This document shows positions 16,967 through 28,519 of a stretch of 64,000 bases of DNA, in pieces. The stretch's first letter is position 1. Each line of letters begins with the position of its first letter. This DNA comes from Sandaracinaceae bacterium. Its GTDB lineage: Bacteria > Myxococcota_A > Polyangia > Polyangiales > Sandaracinaceae. The translations under genes and the position numbers were made by a program. Below the pieces are notes generated by a model that had not been told where the DNA came from, searched no databases, and saw only the letters and a program-made list of their open reading frames with translations. The stretch is from assembly GCA_019637095.1 (NCBI GenBank), contig JAHBWG010000005.1, forward strand, positions 124,001 to 188,000. Reading direction: 5' to 3'.

Positions 16967-19437
16967 GGGCGGCGATCGCGCTCACCGCGGCGCTCCTCGC
17001 GCTCGCGACGCCGGCGGCCTCCGCACAGGACGACGCGCCCGCCGAGGGCGATCCGCGCGTCGAGGAGCGCGCGCCGGCCGAGGACGCAGAGCGCGACGAC
17101 GACGCCGGCGGAGGCGAGGCGGGCGAAGCGGGTGAAGGCGACGCGGGCGACGGCGACGCGGGCGACGGCGACGCGGGCGACGGCGACGCGGGCGACGGCG
17201 ACGCGGGCGACGGCGACGCGGGCGAGGACGACGCGGGCGAGGACGACGACATCTTCCCCGACGACGGCGACATGGGCGATCTGATCGCAGAGGACGAGGA
17301 CGTCTCCGTCGACGAGGTCGTCGTGCAGGGCGCGGCGGAGGCGGAGCCGCCGCGCGCGCCGCCGACCGGGGGCGTCGTCCACCGCCTCGACGCCGAGCTG
17401 CTCGACCGGTGGAACTACGACAACCCGGACGCGGTCATCCAGCAGGTCCCGGGCGCGTACGTGCGGCAGGAGGACGGCTACGGCCTGCGCCCCAACATCG
17501 GGCTGCGCGGGGTCGCGGCGGAGCGCTCGGCGCGCGTCACGCTGATGGAGGACGGAATCCTGTTCGGGCCGGCGCCCTACGCCGCGCCGGCCGCCTACTA
17601 CTTCCCGCTGATGACGCGCATGACGGGCGTCGACGTGTACCTCGGCGCGGCCACGCTCCCGTACGGCCCGATGAGCGTCGGCGGCGCGCTCGATCTGCGC
17701 AACCGGCCCATCCCGCGCGCGCCGGCCGGCGGGCTCGACCTCTCGCTCGGCTCGAACCTCTACGGGCGCGTGCACGCGTGGGGCGGCGCGGGCAACGAGT
17801 GGGGCGGCCTGCTCGCCGAGGGCGTGTACCTGCGCAGCGACGGGTTCAAGCACCTCGTCGGCGCCGCGGATCGGTTCCGCGACACCGGCTTCGATCGCGC
17901 CGAGGCGATCATCCGCGGCGAGCTGCGCGGCGCGCTGACGCGCGACGTCTACCACCGCCTCGAGCTCCGGCTCGGCGTCTCCGTGGAGCGCAGCCGCGAG
18001 ACGTACCTCGGCCTCGCCGACGCGGACTTCGCCGCGGACCCGTGGCAGCGCTATCCGTCCTCGCAGCTCGACACGATGGAGTGGTGGCGCACGCAAGTCC
18101 AGTTGCGCCACGTGCTCGAGGCGGGCGACGGGTTCGTGCTCGAGAGCGCCGCGTACCGCCACGACCTCGACCGGTCCTGGCTGAAGCTCAACGGGCTCAG
18201 CGGCGCCACCGCCTTCGACGTGCTGACGAACCCGCGCGGCCGCAACGCGGTGCTGCTCGGGGTCCTGCGCGGGACCGAGGACTCCGAGGGCGGCACGGCG
18301 GGCGATCTCCTGCTCATCGGAAACAACGCGCGGCGCTTCGGCGCGACCGGCCTGCAGACCGAGGGCACCGGGCGCTTCGCGACGGGCGAGCTGCGCCACC
18401 GCGTGCGCGTCGGCGCGCGGCTGCACCACGACGCGGTGGACCGCCACCACACCGAGGACCAGTACGCCATGCTCGCGGGGCAGCTCTCGCGCGTGACGCC
18501 CGAGGCGTATACCAACCTGCGCAGTCACGCGGAGGCGCTCGCGCTGAGCCTGCACGTCGCCTACGCGCTCACCCTCTTCGAGGCGGTCACCCTCACCGCG
18601 GGGGCGCGCAGCGAGCTGATCTGGACGAGCTACCACGACCTCGAGACCGACGCGCGCGCGAGCGACTTCCGCGGGGTGGTCTTGCCGGGCGGCTCCGTCG
18701 ACTGGCAGATCGAGCGGCACGTCGGGGTCTTCGCGGGCGTGATGCGCGGCTTCGCGCCGGTCTCCCCGGGGCAAGCGCCGACCGTCCAGCCCGAGGACAG
18801 CGTCAACTACGAGGCGGGCGCTCGGTTCACGCACGAGGAGACGCGCACGAGCGCGATGCTCACCGGGTTCGTCAACGACTACTCGAACTACCTCCAGCAG
18901 TGCTCGTTCACCGCGGGCTGCGACGATCGCGATCTCGACATGCAGGCCAACGGGGGCCGCCCGCTCGTCGCGGGCTTCGACGTCCGCGTCTCCGCGACGC
19001 CGCGGATCGACGAGCTCCGCATCCCCCTCCGCGTCTCGTACACGTACACGTTCGCCGAGCTGCGTGAGGCGATCGTCAGCTCGCCGAGCCCGCTGTTTCA
19101 CGGCGCCCAGCCGGGCGATCGGCTGCCCTACGTGCCCGAGCACCAGATCGTCGCGCAGGCCGGGCTCGAGACGGATCGCTTCGGCGTGAACGCGTCGGGG
19201 AGCTTCGTCTCGCAGATGTGGGAGGGCGCGGGCCGCGGCGAAGACAGCCCCGTGCCGCGCACGGACGCGCTCTTCCTGCTCGACGCCTCCGCGTACGTCC
19301 AGGTGACGCCCGAGCTGCGGATCTACCTGCGCGGCGAGAACCTGACGTTCACGCAGGTGGTCGCGTCGCGGCGGCCGTTCGGGGCGCGCCCGAACCGGCC
19401 GTTCCAGCTGCAGGGTGGCGTCCAGCTCCAGCTCTGA
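16963..19437 (+). CDS. FecA-like TonB-dependent outer membrane receptor
   Basis: An 824-residue receptor. The start is the ATG at 16963 that overlaps the HTTM stop; it begins a clear signal peptide (ALTAALLALATPAASAQ). Residues about 25-110 are an acidic, Gly/Asp/Ala-rich extension holding five DAGDG repeats. A TonB box (DEVVVQG, residues 117-123) follows. The plug domain comes next (VHRLDAELLDRWNYDNPDAV, IGLRGV, LMEDGILFGPAPY), then the beta-barrel ending in a terminal aromatic/hydrophobic strand (FQLQGGVQLQL). The plug and barrel resemble ferric-citrate/FecA-type receptors. No N-terminal signalling (STN) domain is present. Substrate unknown; a ferric chelate or another metal complex is the natural guess given the Fur-like site. 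Confidence 0.9.
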   Translation: MRAAIALTAALLALATPAASAQDDAPAEGDPRVEERAPAEDAERDDDAGGGEAGEAGEGDAGDGDAGDGDAGDGDAGDGDAGDGDAGEDDAGEDDDIFPDDGDMGDLIAEDEDVSVDEVVVQGAAEAEPPRAPPTGGVVHRLDAELLDRWNYDNPDAVIQQVPGAYVRQEDGYGLRPNIGLRGVAAERSARVTLMEDGILFGPAPYAAPAAYYFPLMTRMTGVDVYLGAATLPYGPMSVGGALDLRNRPIPRAPAGGLDLSLGSNLYGRVHAWGGAGNEWGGLLAEGVYLRSDGFKHLVGAADRFRDTGFDRAEAIIRGELRGALTRDVYHRLELRLGVSVERSRETYLGLADADFAADPWQRYPSSQLDTMEWWRTQVQLRHVLEAGDGFVLESAAYRHDLDRSWLKLNGLSGATAFDVLTNPRGRNAVLLGVLRGTEDSEGGTAGDLLLIGNNARRFGATGLQTEGTGRFATGELRHRVRVGARLHHDAVDRHHTEDQYAMLAGQLSRVTPEAYTNLRSHAEALALSLHVAYALTLFEAVTLTAGARSELIWTSYHDLETDARASDFRGVVLPGGSVDWQIERHVGVFAGVMRGFAPVSPGQAPTVQPEDSVNYEAGARFTHEETRTSAMLTGFVNDYSNYLQQCSFTAGCDDRDLDMQANGGRPLVAGFDVRVSATPRIDELRIPLRVSYTYTFAELREAIVSSPSPLFHGAQPGDRLPYVPEHQIVAQAGLETDRFGVNASGSFVSQMWEGAGRGEDSPVPRTDALFLLDASAYVQVTPELRIYLRGENLTFTQVVASRRPFGARPNRPFQLQGGVQLQL
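17140..17229. repeat. 15-bp tandem repeat in the receptor gene
   Basis: Five exact copies of GACGCGGGCGACGGC (17140-17214) and one diverged copy. Each unit encodes Asp-Ala-Gly-Asp-Gly, so copy-number change is in frame. The array lies between the signal peptide and the TonB box. Confidence 0.9.
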
Positions 19438-19453
19438 CGGACTCGGCGGGTCG

Positions 19454-21151
19454 CTAAGCGCCGGCGACGTCGATCGCCGCGATCGCGTCCGCGAGGTCGG
19501 CGCGCGTCCGCAGCGGCGCGAGCAGGCGCGCGGTCGACTCGGCGAGCTCGCTCTCGAGGGCGTGGCGGTCGCGCTCGATCGCCACGAGGCGCTCGTGGTG
19601 GACCGTGCCCTCCTCGGCTTGCGCGCCCCCGAGCCGCTCGAGCTGGGCGCGCAGCGCGTCGATCTGGAAGCCGAGGTCGGCGACCTCGGCGGCGCTGCGC
19701 TCCGCCCGCGCGCTCGAGCGCTCCGCCGACTGCTCTGCCCGCTGCCACTCCTCGGCGGCCTGCGCGAGCGCGCGGGCGCGCTTCACGAGCTCGTCGTCCG
19801 GCCGCTCGGGCTGGTCCTCCGCGATCGCGCCGAGCACGCGCGCGTAGAGCTGTGCGGCCTCGGCGCTCGCCGCGCCGCGCGCCTCCGCCTCGCTGCGCGC
19901 GTCGCGCTCCTCTTCGCGCGCGCGCGACAGGTCCATCGCCAATACGTGCACCGCGTGGCCGAGCTGTTCGCTCTTCGCGCGCAGCTCGCGCGCGAGCTCG
20001 TCGAGGGCTTGCTGGGCGCGGACGCCCTCCTCGGACAGCGCCCGCAGCCGCCCGGCGCTCGCGCGCAGGTTCGTCATCAGCCGCCGCACGTCGGCGGGTG
20101 CGGAGCCGCGATAGGCGCGGGCGACGAGCTCGTCGAGCAGCGCGCCGCGCACACCCCAGGCGTCGATGGTCGGCTCGCGCGCGGGCGGCTCCGCCGGGAT
20201 CGTCGTCGTCGGTTCGAAGGGGGTCGACCCGGCGCTCATCGTCCGCAGGCGCTCGACGACTTGGTGCGCGTCCACCGGGCGGTCGATGGGGTCCTTCGCG
20301 AGCAGGTCCCGGATCAGCCGGTCGAGCTCGATCGGCAGCGACGGCTCGCGGTCGATCGGCGGCCGCGGCGTCTCGTGCAGGTGCTTGAGCACGAACCCGG
20401 TCGGGCTGTTCGCCTCGAAGGGCAGCACGCCCGTGGCCATCTCGTAGAGCACGACGCCGAGCGAGTAGAGGTCCGAGCTCGCGGTCGCCTCGGCGCGCAG
20501 GGCGCGGTCCGGGGCCATGTACTGCGGGGTCCCGATCAGCTCCCCGCGATGCGTCAGGTGGGTGTCCTCGCGCTGGCGCGCGATGCCGAAGTCGACGAGC
20601 TTCACGAGCTCGCGGCCCTGCGCGTCCTCGATCACGAAGACGTTCTCGGGCTTGACGTCGCGGTGCACGACGCCGAAGTCGTGCGCGCGCGCCAGGCCCT
20701 GCGCCATCTGGGATCCGAGGTCGATCAGGCGCCCGAGCGCGACCTTGCCTTCACGCACGACCTCGCGGAGCGAGCGGCCGCGCAACAGCTCCATCACGAT
20801 GAACGGGCAGCCGTCGTCGGTCCGGCCGAAGTCGTAGATCTCGATGATGTTCGGGTGGGCGAGCGCGGCGGTCATCCGCGCCTCGCGGCGCATGCGCTCG
20901 ACCTGCGCGTCGTCGCCCGCGAAGTGGCCGTGCATCACCTTGACGGCGTAGGCGCGCCCCATGAGCGTGTGGTGGGCCAGGTAGACGATCGCCATCCCGC
21001 CTTCGCCGATCACCTCGTCGAGGCGATAGCGCCCGCCGAGGATGGTGCCGATGCGCGGGTCGAGCTGCTCCGCGAGCTCGGCGCCGCACATGACGCAGCG
21101 CGACCGTGAGATGTCGAAGTGCCTCAGCGAGCACTTCGGGCAGACCTTCAT
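19454..21151 (-). CDS. Serine/threonine protein kinase with N-terminal zinc ribbon and coiled-coil tail
   Basis: A 565-residue soluble kinase. Residues 1-25 form a CxxC...CxxC zinc-ribbon-like knot (MKVCPKC, CVMCG). The eukaryotic-like kinase domain spans about 38-295, with glycine loop GEGGMAIVYLA, catalytic loop HRDVKPENV, DFG and the GTPQYMAPD activation segment. The C-terminal 230 residues are Ala/Glu/Arg-rich and predicted coiled coil, with no membrane span. Hank's-type kinases of this layout are abundant in myxobacteria; targets cannot be inferred. The gene converges on the receptor gene with 16 bases between stops, so it is not part of that operon. Its start is 95 bases from the divergent ftsH start. 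Confidence 0.93.
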   Translation of the reverse strand: MKVCPKCSLRHFDISRSRCVMCGAELAEQLDPRIGTILGGRYRLDEVIGEGGMAIVYLAHHTLMGRAYAVKVMHGHFAGDDAQVERMRREARMTAALAHPNIIEIYDFGRTDDGCPFIVMELLRGRSLREVVREGKVALGRLIDLGSQMAQGLARAHDFGVVHRDVKPENVFVIEDAQGRELVKLVDFGIARQREDTHLTHRGELIGTPQYMAPDRALRAEATASSDLYSLGVVLYEMATGVLPFEANSPTGFVLKHLHETPRPPIDREPSLPIELDRLIRDLLAKDPIDRPVDAHQVVERLRTMSAGSTPFEPTTTIPAEPPAREPTIDAWGVRGALLDELVARAYRGSAPADVRRLMTNLRASAGRLRALSEEGVRAQQALDELARELRAKSEQLGHAVHVLAMDLSRAREEERDARSEAEARGAASAEAAQLYARVLGAIAEDQPERPDDELVKRARALAQAAEEWQRAEQSAERSSARAERSAAEVADLGFQIDALRAQLERLGGAQAEEGTVHHERLVAIERDRHALESELAESTARLLAPLRTRADLADAIAAIDVAGA

Positions 21152-21246
21152 ACGGGCCGAACCTACGCGCCCGGGCTGGAGGCGCCAGACGGCGAACGCG
21201 CGCCGACGGTTGACGTCTGGCCCGTGTGCCGTATCTGCTCGGAGCG

Positions 21247-23175
21247 ATGCCGGATCCCGGGCCCAGAGACGAGCCCCCCGAGCCCCAGACCCGCCCGCGC
21301 GTGATCTTCTGGGTGCTCGGCGTGATCCTCGTGGCCGGCGCGATGAGCGCGCTGGCGAGCCGCACCGGCGACCGCGCGCCCGCGCAGGTCCGCTACGACG
21401 AGCTGCGCGCGTGGATCGACGAGGACCGGGTCGAGCACGTCGTGCTGGGGGAGCGCACGATCGAGGGGACGTTCCGCGAGGGGCGCGAGCCGGAGCGCGA
21501 AGGGCTGCGCGGGCGCCGCTTCACGGTCGAGCGCGTGGAGGACCCGAGCCTCGTGCAGCGCCTGGGCGACCACGGCGTGCGCTTCGAGGGCGAGGCGGTC
21601 AGCCCGTGGGGGGAGGCGTGGCCGACTCTGCTGTCGGTCGGGCTCACCATCCTGATGATCTTCTTCCTCTGGCGGATGCTCTCGATGCGCGGAGGGGCGA
21701 CCGGCGCCCTCGCGTTCGGCAAGAGCAAGGGCAAGGTGCTGCAGGAGTCGGACGTCGACGTCACGTTCGACGACGTCGCGGGCGCCGACGAGGCGAAGGA
21801 GGAGCTGCGCGAGGTGATCGAGCTGCTCCGCAAGCCGGAGAAGTTCCGGCGCATCGGCGCGAAGATCCCGAAGGGCGTCTTGCTCGTCGGCCCGCCGGGC
21901 ACGGGCAAGACCCTGCTCGCGCGCGCAGTCGCGGGCGAGGCGGGCGTGCCCTTCATCTCGATCAACGGCTCGGAGTTCGTGGAGATGTTCGTCGGCGTCG
22001 GCGCGGCGCGCGTGCGCGACCTGTTCCAGCAGGCGGAGCGGTCGGCGCCGTGCATCGTGTTCATCGACGAGCTCGACGCGCTCGGTCGCTCGCGCGTCGG
22101 CAGCGGCTTCGCCGGCAACGAGGAGCGCGAGTCGACGCTCAACCAGCTCCTCGTCGAGATGGACGGCTTCGCGCCGCGCCGCGCCGTGATCCTGATGGCC
22201 GCGACCAACCGGCCCGAGGTGCTCGACCCCGCGCTCCTGCGCGCCGGCCGCTTCGACCGGCAGATCCTCGTCGACCGGCCGGACCGGCTCGGCCGCGAGG
22301 CGATCCTGCGCGTGCACACGCGCAAGGTCGCGCTCGCCGCGGATGTCGATCTCGAGGTCGTCGCGCGGCGCACGCCGGGCTTCGCGGGCGCCGATCTCGC
22401 GAACCTCGTGAACGAGGCGGCGCTCCTCGCCGCGCGGCAGGACGCGGAGGCGGTCACGATGGCCCACTTCAGCGCGGCGCTCGACCGCGTCGTCGCCGGG
22501 CTCGAGCGCAAGAACCGGCTCGTCGACGAGGCGGAGCGCGAGCGGGTCGCCTACCACGAGGTCGGACACGCCCTCGCCGGGCACCTGCTCGGCACGGGGG
22601 ACCGTGTCCACAAGATCTCCATCGTGCCGCGCGGGATGGGCGCGCTCGGCTTCACGATGAACCTGCCGGACCGCGAGAAGCAGATGATGACGCGCTCGGA
22701 GCTCGCGGCGCGGCTGCGCTCGCTGCTCGGTGGGCGCGCGGCGGAGGAGGTGGTCTACGGCGAGCCGTCGACGGGGGCGCAGAACGACTTGCAGAAGGCC
22801 ACGGCGATCGCGCGGGCCATGATCACCGAGTATGGGATGAGCGAGACGCTCGGTCCGGTCTACCTCTCGGAGGAGGCGCGCCCGCTGTTCCTCGGCGGGC
22901 CGGCGGCGCCGATGATGGGCGCGCGCGGGCACGGCGAGGCGGTCGCCGATCGCATCGACGCCGAGGTGCGCACGCTCGTCGAGGAGGCGCTCGACGACGC
23001 GCGCAGGCTGCTCGAGCGGCACCGCGACGCGCTCGAGACGATCACCCGGCGCCTCCTCGAGGCCGAGCAGCTCGAGGGGGACGAGCTCGCCGCGCTGCTC
23101 GCGGCGGTCCGGCCCGAGGCCGGCGCCGAGGGCTCGGTGGCGGCCGGCGCGGGCGCGCGTACCTCGGGCCCATGA
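21247..23175 (+). CDS. ftsH: ATP-dependent zinc metalloprotease FtsH (accessory copy likely)
   Basis: A membrane-anchored AAA+ protease of 642 residues that degrades damaged membrane and regulatory proteins. Two transmembrane segments flank a small periplasmic domain (first about residue 20-38, second about 120-140). The AAA module follows, with Walker A GPPGTGKT (about 215-222), Walker [11 protein letters not shown] and the second-region arginines. The zinc site is HEVGH (437-441; HEAGH is more usual). The start is ATG 21247; a GTG at 21226 is in frame, but a TTGACG-N16-TATCTG promoter-like pair (21210-21237) would put the transcript start near 21245. It overlaps the USP gene by ATGA, which suggests a stress-linked copy and not the main FtsH. 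Confidence 0.92.
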   Translation: MPDPGPRDEPPEPQTRPRVIFWVLGVILVAGAMSALASRTGDRAPAQVRYDELRAWIDEDRVEHVVLGERTIEGTFREGREPEREGLRGRRFTVERVEDPSLVQRLGDHGVRFEGEAVSPWGEAWPTLLSVGLTILMIFFLWRMLSMRGGATGALAFGKSKGKVLQESDVDVTFDDVAGADEAKEELREVIELLRKPEKFRRIGAKIPKGVLLVGPPGTGKTLLARAVAGEAGVPFISINGSEFVEMFVGVGAARVRDLFQQAERSAPCIVFIDELDALGRSRVGSGFAGNEERESTLNQLLVEMDGFAPRRAVILMAATNRPEVLDPALLRAGRFDRQILVDRPDRLGREAILRVHTRKVALAADVDLEVVARRTPGFAGADLANLVNEAALLAARQDAEAVTMAHFSAALDRVVAGLERKNRLVDEAERERVAYHEVGHALAGHLLGTGDRVHKISIVPRGMGALGFTMNLPDREKQMMTRSELAARLRSLLGGRAAEEVVYGEPSTGAQNDLQKATAIARAMITEYGMSETLGPVYLSEEARPLFLGGPAAPMMGARGHGEAVADRIDAEVRTLVEEALDDARRLLERHRDALETITRRLLEAEQLEGDELAALLAAVRPEAGAEGSVAAGAGARTSGP

Positions 23176-23957
23176 GCATCATCGCGCACGCCTACGCCGG
23201 CACCTCGGAGGCCGACCGACCCGCCCAGCGGGCGGCGGTCGCCCTCGCGGCGAGCTCCGGCTCGAAGCTCCTGTCCGTTCACGCGGACGACGGCTCCCCC
23301 GGGCAGTCGCCGCCCGAGCGCGCTTCCGTCGTGCTCGCCGAGTGGGGCCGCGATCCCGCCTCCGTCGAGCACGAGGTCCGGATCCAGGGCGGGGGGACCG
23401 ACCCGGTCGAGGTCGTCCTCGGGCTGCTCGAGCGCGCGGAGCCGGACCTCGTCGTCATGGGCACGTCGCAGCGGCGGGGCTCGCTCCGCGCGATGCTGGA
23501 GAGCCGGGCGGAGGCGATCGCGGCGCACCTCGCGGTGCCCGCCTTGATCGTGCCGACCGAGGGGCGGCCGCTCGTGGACGAGAAGGGCGCCATCCAGCTC
23601 CGGCGGGTGCTCGTGCCCGCGGGCGACGAGGCGGCCACGCGGGCCGCGCTCGAGCGCGTGGGCTGGCTCGTCGATCTCGCCCGCGCGGAGGACGTGCAGG
23701 GGGAGCTGCTGCACGTCGCGGTCGGTGGGGAGCTGGTGCCCGAGCTCACCCCGCCCGATCACCCGCGCACGACGTGGTCGCGCCGCGTGCGCAGCGGCCC
23801 GCTCACGGCCGGGATCGCCGACGAGGCGCGTCGCGCCGACGTGATCGTCATGGCCACGCGCGGGCACGACTCGGTGATGGATTGGATCTTCGGTACACAC
23901 ACCGAGCGCGTGCTGCGCAAGCTCGATTGCCCGCTCCTCATCGTCCCGATGGGGTGA
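23172..23957 (+). CDS. Tandem universal stress protein (UspA family)
   Basis: A 261-residue cytoplasmic protein with two Usp domains (about 1-130 and 140-261). The first ends DLVVMGTSQRRGSLRAML...VPALIVP and the second ends DVIVMATRGHDSVMDWIFGTHTERVL...CPLLIVP, the nucleotide-binding half being G-2x-G-9x-G-like and better kept in the second. USPs bind ATP or act as stress-survival factors; exact activity is unknown. Translationally coupled to ftsH by an ATGA overlap, so FtsH and this USP form a two-gene stress operon. Confidence 0.88.
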   Translation: MSIIAHAYAGTSEADRPAQRAAVALAASSGSKLLSVHADDGSPGQSPPERASVVLAEWGRDPASVEHEVRIQGGGTDPVEVVLGLLERAEPDLVVMGTSQRRGSLRAMLESRAEAIAAHLAVPALIVPTEGRPLVDEKGAIQLRRVLVPAGDEAATRAALERVGWLVDLARAEDVQGELLHVAVGGELVPELTPPDHPRTTWSRRVRSGPLTAGIADEARRADVIVMATRGHDSVMDWIFGTHTERVLRKLDCPLLIVPMG

Positions 23958-23975
23958 GCTGCGCGTTCGGGGGGC

Positions 23976-25431
23976 TCACCCCGCGCTCGGGCTCAGCGGC
24001 AGCACCACGCGCATCGCCGTCGCGCCGGGCGCGCTGCGCGCGAGCGCCAGCGTGCCGCCGTGCGCCTCGACGGCCGCCCGCGCGATCGCGAGGCCGAGGC
24101 CGGCGCCGCGGCTCTTGGTCGTGAAGAACGGCTCGAAGATGCGGCTCGCGTGCTCCTCGCCGATCCCGGGGCCGTCGTCGACGAGCTCGATCGTGCACGT
24201 CTCCTCGTCGGCGTGGACGCTCGCGCGGACGCTCTGGGCCCCCGCCTGTGCCGCGTTGACCACGAGGTTCGCGAGCGCGCGCTCGAGCAGCGCCGCGTCG
24301 GCGAAGAGGGTCACGTTCTCGTCGCCGGTCACCGAGAAGGTGATCCCCGCCGCGTGGTCGCGCGCATGCTCCAGGATGGGCCGGAGCGAGACCCGCGCCG
24401 GGCGCGGCGGGCGCGGCCGCGCGAACACCAGGATCTGCGTGAGCAGCTCGTCGAGGTCACCGATGCGCCGCACGACCGACTCGATCGCGTCGCGCTCCGG
24501 CCCCGCCTCCGGGAGCGAGCGCCCGATGATCTCCACCGCGCCCAGGATCCCGGCGAGCGGGTTGCGCACCTCGTGCGCGATCACCGCCGACATCTCCCCG
24601 AGGCGGGCGAGCGCGCCGCGCTCGCGCGCGCGCTGCTCGTTCGCGCGCACCTCGGTCACGTCCTCGATCACGCCGATCACGTAGTCCGGCCGGCCCGCGT
24701 CGTCGCGCACGAGCGAGACCGTGGTGTGCCCGAGGAAGCTCGTGCCGTCGCCGCGGCGGTAGCGGCGGTCGATGCGGTAGTGCTCGCGCGCGCCGTCGAC
24801 GAGCTCGCGGAACAGCTCGCGATCCAGCCCCACGTCTCCCGGCTCGGTGAAGTCCGTGAACGGCCGGCGCGCGAGCTCCTCGCGGCTCGCGCGGAGCATC
24901 CGCCCGAGGGTGGCGCTCGCGAGCACGAAGCGGTCGGAGAGGTCCACGACGGCCACGCCGACCGCGGCGTTGTCGAACACCGCCTCGAGCCGTCGCTCCG
25001 CGTCGACCCGCGCTTGCGTCGCCCGCACGAGCTCGGTCACGTCGTGACGGACCGCGAGGAAGCGCTCGGGGCGCGGGCCCGCGCCGAACAGCGGCGTGAT
25101 CGTCGTCTCGACCCAGTAGGGGCTCCCGTCCTTGCGCCGGTTCTGGATCCGCCCGCGCCACACGGCGCCCGAGAGGATCGTCGCCCACAGATCCTGGAAG
25201 AACGACGGGGGGTGCTCGCCGCTCGCGACCACGCGGTGGGTCTGGCCGACCAGCTCCTCGCGCGAGTAGCCCGACACCGCGCAGAAGCGGTCGTTCACGT
25301 GGAGGATGACGCCGTCGGCGTCGGTCACCGCGACGATCGCGCTCTCGTCCAGCGCGCGGCGCAGCTCCGAGAGCTCCCGGACGATGCGCGCCGGCGTTTC
25401 GCGTCTATCTCCCTCGCTGGTGACCGACCTC

Positions 25432-25433
<2 letters not shown>
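23976..25433 (-). CDS. Soluble PAS-PAS sensor histidine kinase
   Basis: A 485-residue two-component kinase with no membrane span. An N-terminal PAS domain (about 30-140, DADGVILHVNDRFCAVSGYSREELVG) ends in a PAC segment; a second PAS follows (about 150-270). The HisKA dimerisation segment carries the phospho-acceptor His at about residue 287 (IAHEVRNPLAG). The HATPase domain has an N box (NLVVNAAQAG), G1 (DDGPGIG) and G2 (GAGLGLAIA). The likely start is ATG 25431-25433, whose CATG is shared with the divergent activator gene. The obvious partner is that activator. The signal is unknown; no heme- or flavin-specific PAS residues could be identified by eye. Confidence 0.88.
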
Positions 25434-26877
<1,444 letters not shown>

Positions 26878-27144
26878 GGGGCGGCCGCGGCGACCGCGTC
26901 GCGCAGGCGGGCGAAGGCGCGCTCGAGGGCCACGCGCGGGTCCGGGTCCACCACGACGGCGCCCACCCGCGGCACGCGGCAGTCGATCTCCACCTGGGTG
27001 TAGGCGCCCGCGTTCCGGCCGACCCGCACCTCCAGGCGCCCGCGGCCGTCTGGATCGCAGGTCGGGATCAGCCGGCGCAGCGCCTCGTCGAGCACGGCGC
27101 GGTGCGCCTCTTCCAGGTCCGAGTCGTACTCGATCGAGATCATC

Positions 27145-27951
27145 TCAGGCCACCCGATCCAGCTCGCGCCGCATCTTGTCCCGCGCGCGCAGCTCGATCT
27201 GGCGCACGCGCTCGCGCGAGAGCCCGAGGTCGCGGCCGATCGTGCGCAGCGTCTGGGCCTCGTCGTCGAGGTAGCGGCGGCGGACGATCTCGCGCTCGCG
27301 GCGGTCCAGGGTGCCGAGCGCGCGCTCGACGGCGAGCTGCGCCTGCGCATCCGCCTGCGCCGACGCGACGGCTTCCTCCGGCGTCGGGCTCGGAGAGGGG
27401 AGGGGGAACGCCGGCGCGTCGGCGTGCACCTCGATCGAGACGTCGCGCGCCCCGAGCGCGCCGCGCACGAGCTCCACGTCTTCGACCTCGACGCCGAGCG
27501 CGGCGGCGAGCTCCGCGAGGGACGGGGCGCGGCCGAGCCGCGCGGTCAGGCCTGCCTCCGCGCGCGCGGCGCCGCCGAGCACCTTGCGCCCCGCGCGCGT
27601 CGAAGGCAGCGCAACGAGCCGGCGGTTCTTCAAGGCGTAGGTGCGGATGTACGCCCGCACCCACCACGTCGCGTAGGTCGCGAAGCGCGCCCCGTGCGCG
27701 GGGTCGAAGCGGCGCGCGGCCTCGCAGAGCCCGAGCGCCCCCTCGGCGATGAGGTCCTCCATCGGCGCGGCGCGCCCCGCGTAGCGCGACGCGACGTCGA
27801 TCGCGAGGCGCAGGTGCGTCCCGACGAGCGCGGCCATCGCGTCGGGATCATCGCGCTCGCGCACGCGGGCGAGCAGCTCGAGCTCGCGGTCGGCGGTGAG
27901 CAGCGGGGTCTGTGCGGCGTGTCGGATCGCAGGCGGAATCGCTCGGCTCAT
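27145..27951 (-). CDS. RNA polymerase sigma factor, sigma-70 family group 3 (RpoH-like), copy 1
   Basis: A 268-residue sigma factor. Region 2 spans LELLARVRERDDPDAMAALV to EDLIAEGALGLCEAARRFDP and the -10 recognition part FATYATWWVRAYIRTYALKN. Region 3 follows at about 130-190, and region 4 has the C-terminal HTH TIGRDLGLSRERVRQIELRARDK. Length and lack of region 1.1 place it with heat-shock type (RpoH/sigma-32-like) factors. The ATG at 27949-27951 is chosen over upstream in-frame codons because it precedes the conserved region by a normal distance. It is followed one base later by the HPF-like gene. A paralogue lies at 32141-32965. Confidence 0.88.
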   Translation of the reverse strand: MSRAIPPAIRHAAQTPLLTADRELELLARVRERDDPDAMAALVGTHLRLAIDVASRYAGRAAPMEDLIAEGALGLCEAARRFDPAHGARFATYATWWVRAYIRTYALKNRRLVALPSTRAGRKVLGGAARAEAGLTARLGRAPSLAELAAALGVEVEDVELVRGALGARDVSIEVHADAPAFPLPSPSPTPEEAVASAQADAQAQLAVERALGTLDRREREIVRRRYLDDEAQTLRTIGRDLGLSRERVRQIELRARDKMRRELDRVA

Positions 27952-28051
27952 GATGCGCGCCTGGCGCACCCGCCGTGCCAGCTCGATCGCACGCCGAGGT
28001 GCGCCCGACGCCGAGCGCGCCCGCGGAAGATCTCCCGCCGGTGGGGGATCT

Positions 28052-28519
28052 CTAGCGGTCGATCCCGTAGTGCCTGCGGCACTCGCCCTCGCGCCCGCGG
28101 ACCACGCGCGCGCCGCGGAGCGCGCCACGGTACTCGGTCACCACCGTGGCGTGGCCGTCGTGGCCGTCGCGCGTCCAGCGGATCACCACCCAGTCGCGCT
28201 CGTGCCAGAGCTCGTGCGCCCGCGCGGTGTCCGAGTAGCTCACGGTGAAGTGGAGCCCGTCGGCGTCGAGCTCCCAGCGCGGGAGCCACGCGCGCGCGCC
28301 TTCGGGCGCGACGGTGACGAGCGCCCCGGCCTGCGCCTGGCGGCGGTAGTCCAGGTCGAGCTGCAGCAGCCGCGCGACGGTCGGCGCCGGGGCCGCCCGC
28401 TCGGGGACCTCGTCGTCGGCGCGCGCGTCGGCTGCTCGCACGCCTCGGAGGTAGTCCCGGCGCCGGTGCGCGTCGAGGGCGGCGGGTGGACCGGCGCTTC
28501 GTGTATACCTAGGAGCCAT
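28052..28519 (-). CDS. Hypothetical protein
   Basis: A 155-residue soluble protein (158 if the ATG at 28526-28528 is used). I do not recognise it. The first 50 residues are Arg/Ala-rich and likely disordered. The second half alternates polar and hydrophobic residues in beta fashion (ALVTVAPEGARAWLPRWELDADGLHFTVSYSD, then WVVIRWTRDGHDG and VVTEYRG). One Cys is present near the end. Its start shares a CATG with the divergent USP gene at 28518, so the two are probably regulated together. The gap of about 100 bases to the sigma factor start shows no clear signal. Confidence 0.5.
   Translation of the reverse strand: MAPRYTRSAGPPAALDAHRRRDYLRGVRAADARADDEVPERAAPAPTVARLLQLDLDYRRQAQAGALVTVAPEGARAWLPRWELDADGLHFTVSYSDTARAHELWHERDWVVIRWTRDGHDGHATVVTEYRGALRGARVVRGREGECRRHYGIDR

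Noticed and set aside
19438-19453. A terminator between the receptor and the Ser/Thr kinase.
   Set aside because: The 16 bases hold no stem.
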